In this document: positions 27,016 to 35,490 of the stretch, one piece after another
Numbering within the stretch: position 1 is the stretch's first letter
Layout of the letters: each line of letters opens with the position of its first letter
From: Actinokineospora sp. NBRC 105648
GTDB taxonomy: Bacteria; Actinomycetota; Actinomycetes; Mycobacteriales; Pseudonocardiaceae
Assembly (NCBI RefSeq): GCF_030269645.1
Contig: NZ_BSTR01000032.1
Span: 1-64,000, forward strand
DNA: 64,000 nucleotides
Direction of reading: 5' to 3'
Notes under the pieces: generated by a model
Seen by the model: only the letters and a program-made list of their open reading frames with translations
Databases searched by the model: none
Told to the model about the DNA's origin: nothing
Made by a program: the position numbers and the translations under genes

Positions 27016-27901
27016 CAGAGCCGCGGGCGATGCGGATGCCTTCGAGGAAGACGTCGACGTCGTCCGTTTCAACACCGCGCAACTCGCCGATCCAGCGCAA
27101 CGGAGTCACACCCTGCTCTGCGGCCAGTTCGCGCAACGAGGCCGAACGGGAACTCTCGATGACGGAAAGGCCGGTCAGGTGCAGAAGCCGAACGGAACCG
27201 TCGGAGTGCAATTCGGCGGACCCAGTCGCCATGACCAGGTGATCCAAGCTGTTCAGCACGTCATCTCGCAGGTCGATGTCGAAATCACACCAGATGCTGC
27301 CCAGGTTCGTGTCGACTCGACATCTCAGTGACAAGGGCTCGAAGTCACCCATGTGCAACCGGCCGACAATGGTGGTCTCGGCTTCCAGGTTCGATCTCTG
27401 AATGCGCCTGAGGTGCCGCTGGATCTCCCCGTCCAAGGTGAAGTGGACGTCCGCCCCGGTCTTGAACTCGATCGCGGTCAGGTTCGATTCACCGATACCG
27501 CCGCACAACGTGACCAACCCGTTGAGCACCGATGTGCTGAAATGGCTCTCCACCTCGCCTGACGGGCGTTCCCCGCTGGCTCGGATCTGCCGGATCCCCT
27601 CCACCAGCGTGGTGAACGAGGCGTCGAGGAGCCCGTCGAGCGAGGCCTTCTCCGCCGGGCGCAGGGCCAGCACCGCGGACCCGTGGGAGAACCCCACGAA
27701 GTCCATCCGCACCGACTCGGCGATCTCCACCGGGCGCCTGCCCGATCGCGGGCGGGCCCCAGTGATCGACATCGCGATTCGCTCAAGTGTGGCCTGGAGG
27801 TTGGACGCGATGCGGGCCAACTCGGTCAGCGAGATGCGGTTGCCCGCGGTGGCCGGGCCCGCCGCCCGCACGGTCAGGCCGCCATCGAGTGACGTGGCCA
27901 T
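27008..27901 (-). CDS. Unknown protein coupled to the PIN toxin
   Basis: A 297-residue soluble protein of no recognised family. The N-terminal part (to about 100) is mixed with a helical segment (LTELARIASNLQATLERIAM). The C-terminal 110 residues are strand-rich (TIVGRLHMGDFEPLSLRCRV, then IWCDFDIDLRDDVLNSLDHL). The last 50 residues (LRELAAEQGVTPLRWIGELR) resemble the linker often found before or within antitoxins. The ATG at 27901 has GGAGGTGAGGGAG just upstream. The overlap with a VapC-like gene implies it controls the toxin or acts with it. It is far longer than normal antitoxins. Confidence 0.65.
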   Translation of the reverse strand: MATSLDGGLTVRAAGPATAGNRISLTELARIASNLQATLERIAMSITGARPRSGRRPVEIAESVRMDFVGFSHGSAVLALRPAEKASLDGLLDASFTTLVEGIRQIRASGERPSGEVESHFSTSVLNGLVTLCGGIGESNLTAIEFKTGADVHFTLDGEIQRHLRRIQRSNLEAETTIVGRLHMGDFEPLSLRCRVDTNLGSIWCDFDIDLRDDVLNSLDHLVMATGSAELHSDGSVRLLHLTGLSVIESSRSASLRELAAEQGVTPLRWIGELRGVETDDVDVFLEGIRIARGSDE

Positions 27902-28127
27902 CTCCCTCACCTCCAGCACGGCGTCGTTCAGGCCATCAGCTTAGAGGCATTGGAGACGTGGCACAGACATTCGAAAGTCGATCACCCGATGGCGCGCGAA
28001 CATCGCGAGCCGGACTGCGCGACGTCACACCTGCCAGGAAAGAGTGGGATCGGAAGCGCACCCTGTCCAGACCAGTGGGTACCGGGCATGATCGTCAGGA
28101 TACCCAGCCCAGGCCGGAGGACCGCGG

Positions 28128-28898
28128 ATGACGACCACCCTGACCCACATCGGCGGCCCCACGGTCCTGATCGAGGTGGACGGCTGGCGGCTGCTGACCG
28201 ACCCCACGTTCGACCCGCCCGGGAAGCGCTACGCGTTCGGTTGGGGGACCTCGTCGGTGAAGGTCGCGGGGCCCGCGGTCGCGGTGGCGGGGCTGCCCCC
28301 GATCGACGCGGTCCTGCTCACCCACGACCACCACGGCGACAACCTGGACACCGCGGGCCGGGCTCTGCTGGCAGGCGTCCCGGAGGTGGTCACCACCGTC
28401 GCGGGCGCCCGCAGGCTGGGCACCGGGCGCGGGCTGGCGCCGTGGGCGACCACCCGGTTGGACAAGCCCGGGCTGCCGCCGTTGGAGATCACCGCGACCC
28501 CGGCGCGGCACGGGCCCCCGCTGAGCCGCCCCATCACCGGCGAGGTGGCCGGCTTCGCCCTGCACACCAGCACCGGCGTGGTGTGGGTGTCCGGCGACAC
28601 GGTGCTCTACCCGGGCGTGCGCGAGGTGGCGTCCCGGCTGGATGTGGACGTCGCGCTGCTGCACCTGGGCGGGGTGCGGTTCCCCGTCAGCGGTCCCCTG
28701 CGCTACACGATGACCGGCGCGCAGGCCGTGGAGCTGACCGCGCTGCTCAAGCCGCGCGTCGCGGTGCCCGTGCACTACGAGGGGTGGCAGCACTTCCGGG
28801 AGGGCCGCCCGGGCGTCGAGGCGGCCCTGGCGAACGCGACGGCCGACGTGCGCGACCGGTTCCGCTGGCTCGAACCCGGGGTGCCGACCGCGGTGTAG
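28128..28898 (+). CDS. MBL-fold metal-dependent hydrolase (UlaG-like)
   Basis: A 256-residue metallo-beta-lactamase-fold enzyme. It begins with LTHIGGPTVLIEVDGWRLLTD, has the metal motif LLTHDHHGDNLD, a later histidine in TPARHGPP, an acid in VSGDTVLYPG and a C-terminal PVHYEGWQHF histidine. This arrangement is the UlaG-like/L-ascorbate-lactonase group, which is broad in substrate. GGAGG precedes the ATG. Nearby genes do not define the substrate. The following SET gene starts ten bases later. Confidence 0.85.
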   Translation: MTTTLTHIGGPTVLIEVDGWRLLTDPTFDPPGKRYAFGWGTSSVKVAGPAVAVAGLPPIDAVLLTHDHHGDNLDTAGRALLAGVPEVVTTVAGARRLGTGRGLAPWATTRLDKPGLPPLEITATPARHGPPLSRPITGEVAGFALHTSTGVVWVSGDTVLYPGVREVASRLDVDVALLHLGGVRFPVSGPLRYTMTGAQAVELTALLKPRVAVPVHYEGWQHFREGRPGVEAALANATADVRDRFRWLEPGVPTAV

Positions 28899-28908
28899 CT
28901 TCGGAGCT

Positions 28909-29412
28909 GTGGATCATCGTTCGACCGCGGACCACTGCGAGCTCTCCCCCGCCGTCCGCGTCGGGGACTCGGCGATCGAGGGGCTCGGGCTCTTCGCCCG
29001 CGCCCCGATCGCGACGGGTGAGGTGGTGGAGCGGCTCGGTGGTCAGGTGATCGATGACGCCGAGCTGGCCGCGCTCACCCCGCCGTACAGCAGTCTCACC
29101 GTGGCCCCCGGGGTGCACCTGCTGATCGACCCGGCGCACCCGGTCCGCTACGGCAACCACTCCTGCGCGCCGAACCTGTGGCACGCCGACGCCACCACGG
29201 TCGTCGCCCGCCGCGACATCGCCGCGGGCGAGGAGCTGACCATCGACTACGCGACGCACACCGGGGTCGAGTCGTGGTCGATGGTGTGCCGCTGCGCGGC
29301 CGCGGGCTGCCGGGGCACGATCACCGGCGCGGACTGGCGGTCGCCGGAGCTGCGCAGGGTCTACGGCGACCACTGGAGCCCCGTGCTGCTCGACCGCATC
29401 CGGGCGCTCTAG
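28909..29412 (+). CDS. SET-domain protein
   Basis: A 167-residue SET-domain protein, a fold of lysine N-methyltransferases. The N-terminal GLGLFARAPIATGEVVERLGG, the pseudoknot core GNHSCAPNLW and EELTIDYAT are complete, and a C-terminal post-SET-like cysteine group follows (VCRCAAAGCRG). GTG start. Bacterial members methylate protein targets that are mostly unknown. The short distance (ten bases) to the metallo-hydrolase gene suggests one transcript. Confidence 0.85.
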   Translation: MDHRSTADHCELSPAVRVGDSAIEGLGLFARAPIATGEVVERLGGQVIDDAELAALTPPYSSLTVAPGVHLLIDPAHPVRYGNHSCAPNLWHADATTVVARRDIAAGEELTIDYATHTGVESWSMVCRCAAAGCRGTITGADWRSPELRRVYGDHWSPVLLDRIRAL

Positions 29413-29449
29413 GCGACAGAGCCCGCAGCGGGGAGCACCGCGACCGGCT

Positions 29450-30481
29450 TCACGGCCAGTGCGGTTCCGCACCCCGGGTGAGGCGGTGCAGGTCGCCGAC
29501 GCCGCCGGGGCCCGGGGTCGGCCGGACGATGCCCGCGCGGGCCGCCACCCCGGCCGCCTCGCCGCGGGACTGGCAGTCGAGCTTGCCCAGCAGGCGCTCG
29601 ACGTAGGTCTCCACCGTGCGGCGGCTGACGACCAGCCCCTCGGCGATCGCCTGGTTCGACAGGCCCGCCACGATGCCGGTGGCGACGTCGACCTCGCGGG
29701 CGGTCAGGCCCAGCGCGTTCGCGTACGGGGCGCTCGCCAGGATGACCCCCGTGCGGACGCCGTCAGTCACGCGGAGCAACCGGACCCGGTACCAGCCCTC
29801 GCGGCCCGGCCAGAGGAACGCCACCGTGCCCACCGACAGGTCGGCGAAGACCGCGCCGAGGGCCTGGATGGTGGGGTCGTCGGCGAGCGGGGACGGCGCG
29901 CGGTCGGCCAGCGGCAGCGGCGAGCCGCCCGGGACCAGCCTGCTCGCGGTCCACTCGGGACCGAACCAGGCCTCGAAGCGCGGCGAGCGCAGCGGGTCGA
30001 CCCGGCGGGCCAGCGCGGTCTCCAGCTCGTGGACGAAACCCCGGGTGCGCTCGCCGAAGGAGTCGCGGACCGAGGCGTTGATGTGCAGCATGCCGACCAC
30101 CCGCTGCGGACCGAGGCGCAGCGCCGCCGAGAGGCCGTCCTCCAGGCCCGCGGGGCGCAGCATCTCCTGGTAGTGCGGGGAGTCGCGGAAGTTGTGCGGG
30201 GCGTCGTCCATCAGCAGCGGGACGTCGGAGTCGAAGAGCTGGCCGCCCCAGCGGGTGCGCGGCAGCTCGTGCGCGAGGTCCTGGGAGATCGACCGGGTGT
30301 AGCCGCGCTCGGCCAGGATCACGAACCGCCGGGCGACCGGGTCCCAGCCGACGACCTGGGCGGCGCACAGCGTGGGCACGGCCCCGACGATGGCGTCGAA
30401 GACCTCGTCCCACTCGACGTCGGCGCTGGTGCCCAGGGCGGCGCCGATCCGCACCGCGGCGGCCACCATCGTGGGATCCAT
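29450..30481 (-). CDS. LuxR-family regulator with N-terminal sensor domain
   Basis: A 343-residue regulator. The N-terminal region (about 10-190) is GAF-like (DEVFDAIVGAVPTLCAAQVV, then RVVGMLHINASVRDSF). The C-terminal DNA-binding domain is of the LuxR/FixJ kind: LTAREVDVATGIVAGLSNQA, followed by SRRTVETYVERLLGKL. The ATG at 30481 has GAGGGAGG upstream, so far upstream starts are rejected. It sits just past the end of a ten-gene operon, separated by hairpins, and is the obvious candidate to control it, although no binding site can be shown. Confidence 0.85.
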   Translation of the reverse strand: MDPTMVAAAVRIGAALGTSADVEWDEVFDAIVGAVPTLCAAQVVGWDPVARRFVILAERGYTRSISQDLAHELPRTRWGGQLFDSDVPLLMDDAPHNFRDSPHYQEMLRPAGLEDGLSAALRLGPQRVVGMLHINASVRDSFGERTRGFVHELETALARRVDPLRSPRFEAWFGPEWTASRLVPGGSPLPLADRAPSPLADDPTIQALGAVFADLSVGTVAFLWPGREGWYRVRLLRVTDGVRTGVILASAPYANALGLTAREVDVATGIVAGLSNQAIAEGLVVSRRTVETYVERLLGKLDCQSRGEAAGVAARAGIVRPTPGPGGVGDLHRLTRGAEPHWP

Positions 30482-30561
30482 CGCGCCCTCCCTCAGCCCG
30501 GCCGCCAGCCTGGAAAACCTACGGCCATTGAGCCGAACGGGGCAACACCGCGGGCCGAGCA

Positions 30562-30627
30562 GACCCGGAGCACACGCGCACCGTGCGCTCCGGGTCAACC
30601 CCGCGTTCCCCACCGGACAAGGTGGGG
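30562..30627 (-). terminator. Double hairpin at the end of the amide-catabolism operon
   Basis: Two inverted repeats lie between the operon end and the LuxR gene. The first is CCCCACC with GGTGGGG (30608-30627, six-base loop). The second is GACCCGGAGC with GCTCCGGGTC (30562-30596), extended inward past one mismatch. No long T run follows, so termination efficiency is uncertain. Confidence 0.5.
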
Positions 30628-30633
30628 TGACGG

Positions 30634-31602
30634 TCAGTGACCAGTCGGATCCACGACGTCGCGGTCGAGCCACAGGTCGGCGACGGCCGCGCGGATCTCG
30701 GCGCCGTGCTTCTCGGCGAGTTCGACCGCGCCCAGGTTGGCCTCCAGCTGGGCCAGTCGGGAGGTTCCGAACAGGACGGTGCTGACCAGCGGGTCGGCCA
30801 GGCAGAAGGCGATGCCCGCCTGGGCCGCGGTGGCGTCGAAGCCCTCGGCGATGGCGGCCAGCTTGACCGCCGCGTCGGCGACCTGCTCGCGGATGCCGCC
30901 GGGGTCGCGGCCGACCATCCGGTCGGGCACCAGGTTGCCCGCCAGGATGCCGCCCTCGAACACGTCCGAGGCCTGGATGGTGATGCCGATGTCGTCGGCC
31001 AGCCGGCGGAACGGCTCACCGTCGGGGATGGACCGGCGCACCACGCTGTACTTGAGCTGGGCCATCGACGGCCCCGGGATGCCCTGGGCCGCGGCCGCGT
31101 CGTGCGCGGCCCGGATGTCGTCGACCGACCAGTTGTTCACGCCCCAGCCGCCGAGCTTGCCGGACTCGATCAGGTCGCCGAGCCCGCGGGTCAGCGCGGT
31201 CATGTCCGGGGTGGTGCCGAACAGGTCGCCGAGCACGGTGTAGTCGGCGTGCTCGACCCCGACCCTGGCCAGCAGCGGGTCGAGCTGGTCGGCGAACGAG
31301 ACCTCCGGGAACGCCTGGATCCAGAGCTTGACCGAGAGCAGCCAGTCCGCGCGCGGGATGCCCGCGACGGCCACGGCCCGGCCGAAGATGATGTCGGTGT
31401 AGGACTCCTGGACGGTCTTGCCGTCGATGGTGAAACCGCCGTAGTAGCCGACGTCGAACAGGTTGACGCCCGCGTCCACGGCGCGGCGCACCATCTGGAC
31501 GGCCTCTTGGAACGGCATCCGGTCGTAGATGTGCCACGAGCCCATGGAGAGCACGGACACCTCGGGACCGTCCGCCCCGATCTTGCGGCGTGGAACCGTC
31601 AT
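30634..31602 (-). CDS. Aldo/keto reductase-fold protein
   Basis: A 322-residue TIM-barrel protein of the aldo/keto reductase superfamily (VSVLSMGSWHIYDRMPFQEA, GGWGVNNWSVDD, LFGTSRLAQLEANL). The cofactor end GTSRLAQLEANL is well kept. The catalytic tetrad is only partly standard: D and K are present (NLFDVGYYGG, SVKLW), but where a histidine is expected after strand 4 the sequence is DYTVLGDLFG. The closest relatives are likely the potassium-channel beta-subunit/Gfo-like group. ATG overlaps the esterase stop by four bases. It is the last gene of the operon. Confidence 0.8.
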   Translation of the reverse strand: MTVPRRKIGADGPEVSVLSMGSWHIYDRMPFQEAVQMVRRAVDAGVNLFDVGYYGGFTIDGKTVQESYTDIIFGRAVAVAGIPRADWLLSVKLWIQAFPEVSFADQLDPLLARVGVEHADYTVLGDLFGTTPDMTALTRGLGDLIESGKLGGWGVNNWSVDDIRAAHDAAAAQGIPGPSMAQLKYSVVRRSIPDGEPFRRLADDIGITIQASDVFEGGILAGNLVPDRMVGRDPGGIREQVADAAVKLAAIAEGFDATAAQAGIAFCLADPLVSTVLFGTSRLAQLEANLGAVELAEKHGAEIRAAVADLWLDRDVVDPTGH

Positions 31603-32570
31603 GACTTCCTCTCGGTGCTGGAGTACGGGGTCAACCCCCGGGTGAAGGCCTTGCGCAGGGTGTCGATCGCGCGCTGGTGGGCGATCTCGGCGATGCTGAG
31701 CCGGTCGACCAGCAGCGCGAAGAAGCCGTGGACCTGGCCGTGGTAGCGCACCAGCTCGGTGGGCACGCCCGCGTCCATCAGCCGGTGGGCGAACTCCTCG
31801 CCCTCGTCGCGCAGCGGGTCGTACTCGGCGGTCATCACCAAGGCCGCCGGGAGCCCGGTGAGGTCGGTGGCCGCCAGCGGGTCGAGGTAGGGGTTGTTCA
31901 GGTCCGCGGCGTCGCGCGCGTACTGGGCGAAGAAGAAGTCCATGTTCGCGCGGGTCAGGAAGTGACCCACCCCGTAGTCCACATAGGACGGACGGTCGCC
32001 CGGCGGGGCGATCACCGGGCAGGCGAGGACCTGCACCAGCGGCAGCCGACCGCCGCGGTCGCGGACCATCAGGCACGCCACGGCTGCGAGGTTGGCGCCC
32101 GCGCTCTCCCCGGCCACCGCGATCCGGGTGGTGTCCACACCCACCTCGGCGCCGTGCTCGGTGACCCAGGTCAGCGCGGCGTGGGCATCCTCGGCCGCGG
32201 CCGGGAACGGGTCCTCGGGGGCCAGCCGGTACTCCACCGACACCACGACGGCCTCGGCCTCGGCGCACAGCGTCCGGCAGGTCTGCTCGTTCTCCGCCAG
32301 GGAGCCGATGACCCAGCCACCGCCGTGGAACCACACCACCGCCGGGAAGGGACCGTCGCCGCGCGGCTCGTACACGCGCACGCGCAAGTCAGCCGCCGGA
32401 CCGGGGATGGTGCGCTCGTAGACCCGGCCGACCGGAACCGGGTTCTCCGGCATCCGCCAGCTCGCCGCGAACGCCGCGCGCATCTCGGCCGCGGAGACGC
32501 CCTCGGGGATGAGCCCGCCCTGGGCGGCGGTCGCCTCGATGACGGCCTTGGCCTCGGGGTGCAGTGCCAC
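31599..32570 (-). CDS. Alpha/beta-hydrolase esterase (HSL family)
   Basis: A 323-residue serine hydrolase of the hormone-sensitive-lipase family. The oxyanion motif is WFHGGGWVIGS, the nucleophile elbow VAGESAGANLA, the acid lies in TAEYDPLRDEG and the histidine in GQVHGFFALL. It hydrolyses carboxyl esters, possibly of the same imported compound handled by the amidohydrolase. The GTG start directly follows the stop of the dimethylformamidase-like gene with no gap, and its own stop overlaps the aldo/keto reductase start. Confidence 0.88.
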   Translation of the reverse strand: MALHPEAKAVIEATAAQGGLIPEGVSAAEMRAAFAASWRMPENPVPVGRVYERTIPGPAADLRVRVYEPRGDGPFPAVVWFHGGGWVIGSLAENEQTCRTLCAEAEAVVVSVEYRLAPEDPFPAAAEDAHAALTWVTEHGAEVGVDTTRIAVAGESAGANLAAVACLMVRDRGGRLPLVQVLACPVIAPPGDRPSYVDYGVGHFLTRANMDFFFAQYARDAADLNNPYLDPLAATDLTGLPAALVMTAEYDPLRDEGEEFAHRLMDAGVPTELVRYHGQVHGFFALLVDRLSIAEIAHQRAIDTLRKAFTRGLTPYSSTERKS

Positions 32571-34727
32571 TCAGAACTCCTTTCCGGTGAAGGACCGTAA
32601 GACGGCGGCGGTGAGCTTCGAGACGTCGTTGGCGTCCCCGGCGTGCGAGAGCGCGGCGCACCAGCCGATCGACCCGGTGGCGAACACGGTGCCGCCGCCG
32701 GGGGTGTCCAGCAGGGTCAGGTCGGACCGGCGGTGGTCCACCGGGTCGGCCATCGGGTGCCGGGTGGTGGGCCCGGTGTCGGCGGACATGTAGGACTCGC
32801 CGAGCAGCGCGCGGGCGATGAGCCTGGTGTTCGGCGGACTCCCCTGCAGGAGGTCGAAACCGTCGGTCTCGAAGGAGGCCGCGCCGCCGAGCAGCGCGCC
32901 GAACGCGCCCAAGGGGGCATTCCGGTCCACACCGCGCAGCAACCGGTCGATGACCGGGTCCCCGAAGCGGGCCAGGACCTCGTACGAGCCGCCGGTCGTC
33001 AGACCCGCGGCGGTGGTGCCGATGCCGAAGAGGCGGTGCGGCGACCGGCCGCGCTCGGACCACAGGCCGCCGGGCTCACCGGTGCTCGCGAGCACCAGCT
33101 CGCCCGGTTCGCTCTCCCACATCCGCACGCCCGCGTAACCGCGGCGCAGCTCGGCGACGTGCGGCTTCTCCGGGTGCACCGCGGTGACCCAGTACGCGCC
33201 GTTGCCGCCGAGGTAGGCGAGCTTGCCGCCGCCGTGCAGATGCGCGGTGGCGGCGTCGAGCATCGACCCGGTCCAGTACTCGGGGTGGCTGCCGGTGACC
33301 ACGGTCGAGTAGCCGTCGAGCGCCGCGGCGCCCTCGCGGTCGAGGTCGTGGTCGGTGACCAGGTCGAACTGGAACCCCTGGCGGCCGAGCCAGCCGACCA
33401 GGTGCAGGTCCTCGCTGTACTGGTGCGGGCCGCTCGCGTGCCGGAAAACGTGGTCGTCGCGCACCCCAAGCAGCGGCCTGCGCAGCGAGGCGGTGGCCGC
33501 GCCGCTGCCGTCGCGGTGGCGGTCGTAGAGGCTGTGCAGGCTGTTGCGCCGGGCGAACGGCGCGGCGACCTCGGCCGGGTCCTCCGGCAGGAACGCCATG
33601 TGCACGTGCTCCAGCGCGTACGCCAGGTAGCTCAAGGTGGGCACGAGGAAGGCGATCGGCGCGCGGGGGGCGTCCTCCGGGGGGCGGACGAACAGCGGCA
33701 ACCGGTCGACGCCCAGCGGGCTCGCAAGCTCGACGGCGTAGCAGCCGCCGGGCAGGTCCGCGGGCAGCTCGACGGTGAGCACCGGGTCCCAGCCCGCGTC
33801 CTCGAGGTCGTCGGAGTGGAAGTGCACGGCGCCGTAGCCGGTGTCGGCGAAGCGCCAGTCGAGCACCTCGCCGGTCCAGTCGTGCGCGGTGACCCCGCGC
33901 AGCGGTCCGTTGTGGAGGGTGCCGTGCAGGCCGTCGACCAGGTCGAGCAACCGGTCGCCGCCGATGTCCTGGGCCAGGTCCCACTGCGCGCGGGCGCCGC
34001 GGTGCCAGGCCCCGGTGGTGTCGGCGGCGAGCTCGGTGACCTGGGCGGCGTCGAGCGCCCGGTCGAACACGCACGGCGCGCTGAGCTTGCCGTCGTAGTG
34101 GTCGGTGACCACCCGGTCGACCGACCGCGCCGCGAACACCAGCGGAGCGTCCGAAGTGGACAGATCACCGCGGGCCGGGGAGACGACCACGGTGGCGGGC
34201 CGCTCGTCCCCCAGCGGGGCGCCCGGCCGGACCTCCAGCCGGACGCCGCGCTCGGAGTACGAGCCGGTGAGCAGGTACCAGCGGCGCACCCGCAGCGGCG
34301 CCGACGCGGTCACCGTGACCGCGCCCTGCCCGGTGTGCGCGGTGAAGCCGACCCGGCCGTCCGCGTCGAGCACCAGCTCGGCGACCCCGGCCTGGGTGAG
34401 CAGACCCGCGCGGCCCTCCGGCAGCGCGGTCGGCCACACCCAGACCGCGAAGGTCACCGCCCCGTCGAACACCGGCGGGGTGGGCACCAGGCCGTAGGAG
34501 CCCAGGGCCAGCTCCTGGTGCGGCACGGTGACCCGCTCCGGCAGCCCGGCGGCGACCGGCACCCGCACGGCGGCGGTCCCGTCGTGGTCGATCAGCAGCA
34601 GCCGCACCCGCACATCCGGGTCGGTCGAGCTGGCGTGCACGCGCACGCGCTCGCCCGGCCGGACCGAGAGCCGGTCGGTGTAGCCCACTACGGGCGCGTC
34701 GGTGTGGTCGACCGGGCGACGAGTCAC
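32571..34727 (-). CDS. N,N-dimethylformamidase large-subunit-like amidohydrolase
   Basis: A 718-residue protein resembling the large (beta) subunit of dimethylformamidase, which splits DMF into dimethylamine and formate with one iron. The first 240 residues are lectin/LamG-like, with FAVWVWPTALPEGRAGLLTQ and RRWYLLTGSYSERGVRLEVR. The rest is the amidohydrolase core. The family's iron ligands (Tyr, His and Glu with H-x-E spacing) fit Tyr401, His481 and Glu483 (SLYDRHRDG; TGSHPEYWTGS). The small subunit gene is absent. The true substrate may be another amide. GTG start seven bases after the SDR gene. Confidence 0.8.
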   Translation of the reverse strand: MTRRPVDHTDAPVVGYTDRLSVRPGERVRVHASSTDPDVRVRLLLIDHDGTAAVRVPVAAGLPERVTVPHQELALGSYGLVPTPPVFDGAVTFAVWVWPTALPEGRAGLLTQAGVAELVLDADGRVGFTAHTGQGAVTVTASAPLRVRRWYLLTGSYSERGVRLEVRPGAPLGDERPATVVVSPARGDLSTSDAPLVFAARSVDRVVTDHYDGKLSAPCVFDRALDAAQVTELAADTTGAWHRGARAQWDLAQDIGGDRLLDLVDGLHGTLHNGPLRGVTAHDWTGEVLDWRFADTGYGAVHFHSDDLEDAGWDPVLTVELPADLPGGCYAVELASPLGVDRLPLFVRPPEDAPRAPIAFLVPTLSYLAYALEHVHMAFLPEDPAEVAAPFARRNSLHSLYDRHRDGSGAATASLRRPLLGVRDDHVFRHASGPHQYSEDLHLVGWLGRQGFQFDLVTDHDLDREGAAALDGYSTVVTGSHPEYWTGSMLDAATAHLHGGGKLAYLGGNGAYWVTAVHPEKPHVAELRRGYAGVRMWESEPGELVLASTGEPGGLWSERGRSPHRLFGIGTTAAGLTTGGSYEVLARFGDPVIDRLLRGVDRNAPLGAFGALLGGAASFETDGFDLLQGSPPNTRLIARALLGESYMSADTGPTTRHPMADPVDHRRSDLTLLDTPGGGTVFATGSIGWCAALSHAGDANDVSKLTAAVLRSFTGKEF

Positions 34728-34734
34728 GCCGTGG

Positions 34735-35490
34735 TCATCCCTTCAGGAGTTGGCCGCCGTCGACCGGGAGGATGGTGCCGGTGATGTGCCGGGCATCCGC
34801 CGAGGCGAGCAGCAGGATCTGCGGGACCAGGTCGGCCGGGGTGGCGATCCGGCCGAGCGGGATCCGCTCGGTCCAGAACGCCAGCGCCTCGGGCGGCGCG
34901 GCCGAGAAGTTGGTCATCGGGGTGTCGACCGGGCCGGGGGCCACCGCGTTGACCCGGATGCCGTGCTCGGCCAGCTCCAGCGCCGCGGAGCGGATGAGCG
35001 CGTTCATGCCCGCCTTGGTGGCCTCGTAGTGCCCGAGGCCGGGGGTGGGCGAGAACGCGCCCGCGGAGCTGATGTGCACCATCGCGCCCTTGGTGCCCGC
35101 GGCGATCATCGCGTTCGCGACGGCCTGGGTGATCAGGAACGTGCCGCGGAAGTTGACCCGGCTGACCGTGTCGAACACCTCCACCGGCAGCCCGTTGAGC
35201 GGGCCGCCGCCACCGACGATCCCGGCGGTGTGCACCAGGACCCCGATGGGGCCCAAGGCGTCCGTGGCGGTCTTGACCGCGGCCGCCACGCTGTCGGCGT
35301 CGCCGACGTCGAGGCCGACCGCCAGCCCGCCGATCTTGTCCGCGTGCGCCTTGGCCGCCTCCTCGTTGAGGTCGGCGACCGCGACCTTGGCGCCCCGCTC
35401 GGCCAGGGCGGTGGCCACGGCGCCGCCGATGCCACCCGCCCCGCCGGTCACGAAGGCGACGACGCCGTCGAAGGAGCCCACCGCGGTCAC
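34735..35490 (-). CDS. SDR-family dehydrogenase
   Basis: A 251-residue short-chain dehydrogenase with an intact active site: VAFVTGGAGGIGGAVATAL, VAVADLNEEAA (aspartate favouring NAD), VLVHTAGIVGGG, HISSAGAFS, the HYEATKAGM tyrosine/lysine pair and APGPVDTPM. GTG overlaps the methyltransferase-like stop (GTGA). It would oxidise an alcohol or reduce a ketone in the pathway encoded by this operon. Confidence 0.87.
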   Translation of the reverse strand: MTAVGSFDGVVAFVTGGAGGIGGAVATALAERGAKVAVADLNEEAAKAHADKIGGLAVGLDVGDADSVAAAVKTATDALGPIGVLVHTAGIVGGGGPLNGLPVEVFDTVSRVNFRGTFLITQAVANAMIAAGTKGAMVHISSAGAFSPTPGLGHYEATKAGMNALIRSAALELAEHGIRVNAVAPGPVDTPMTNFSAAPPEALAFWTERIPLGRIATPADLVPQILLLASADARHITGTILPVDGGQLLKG

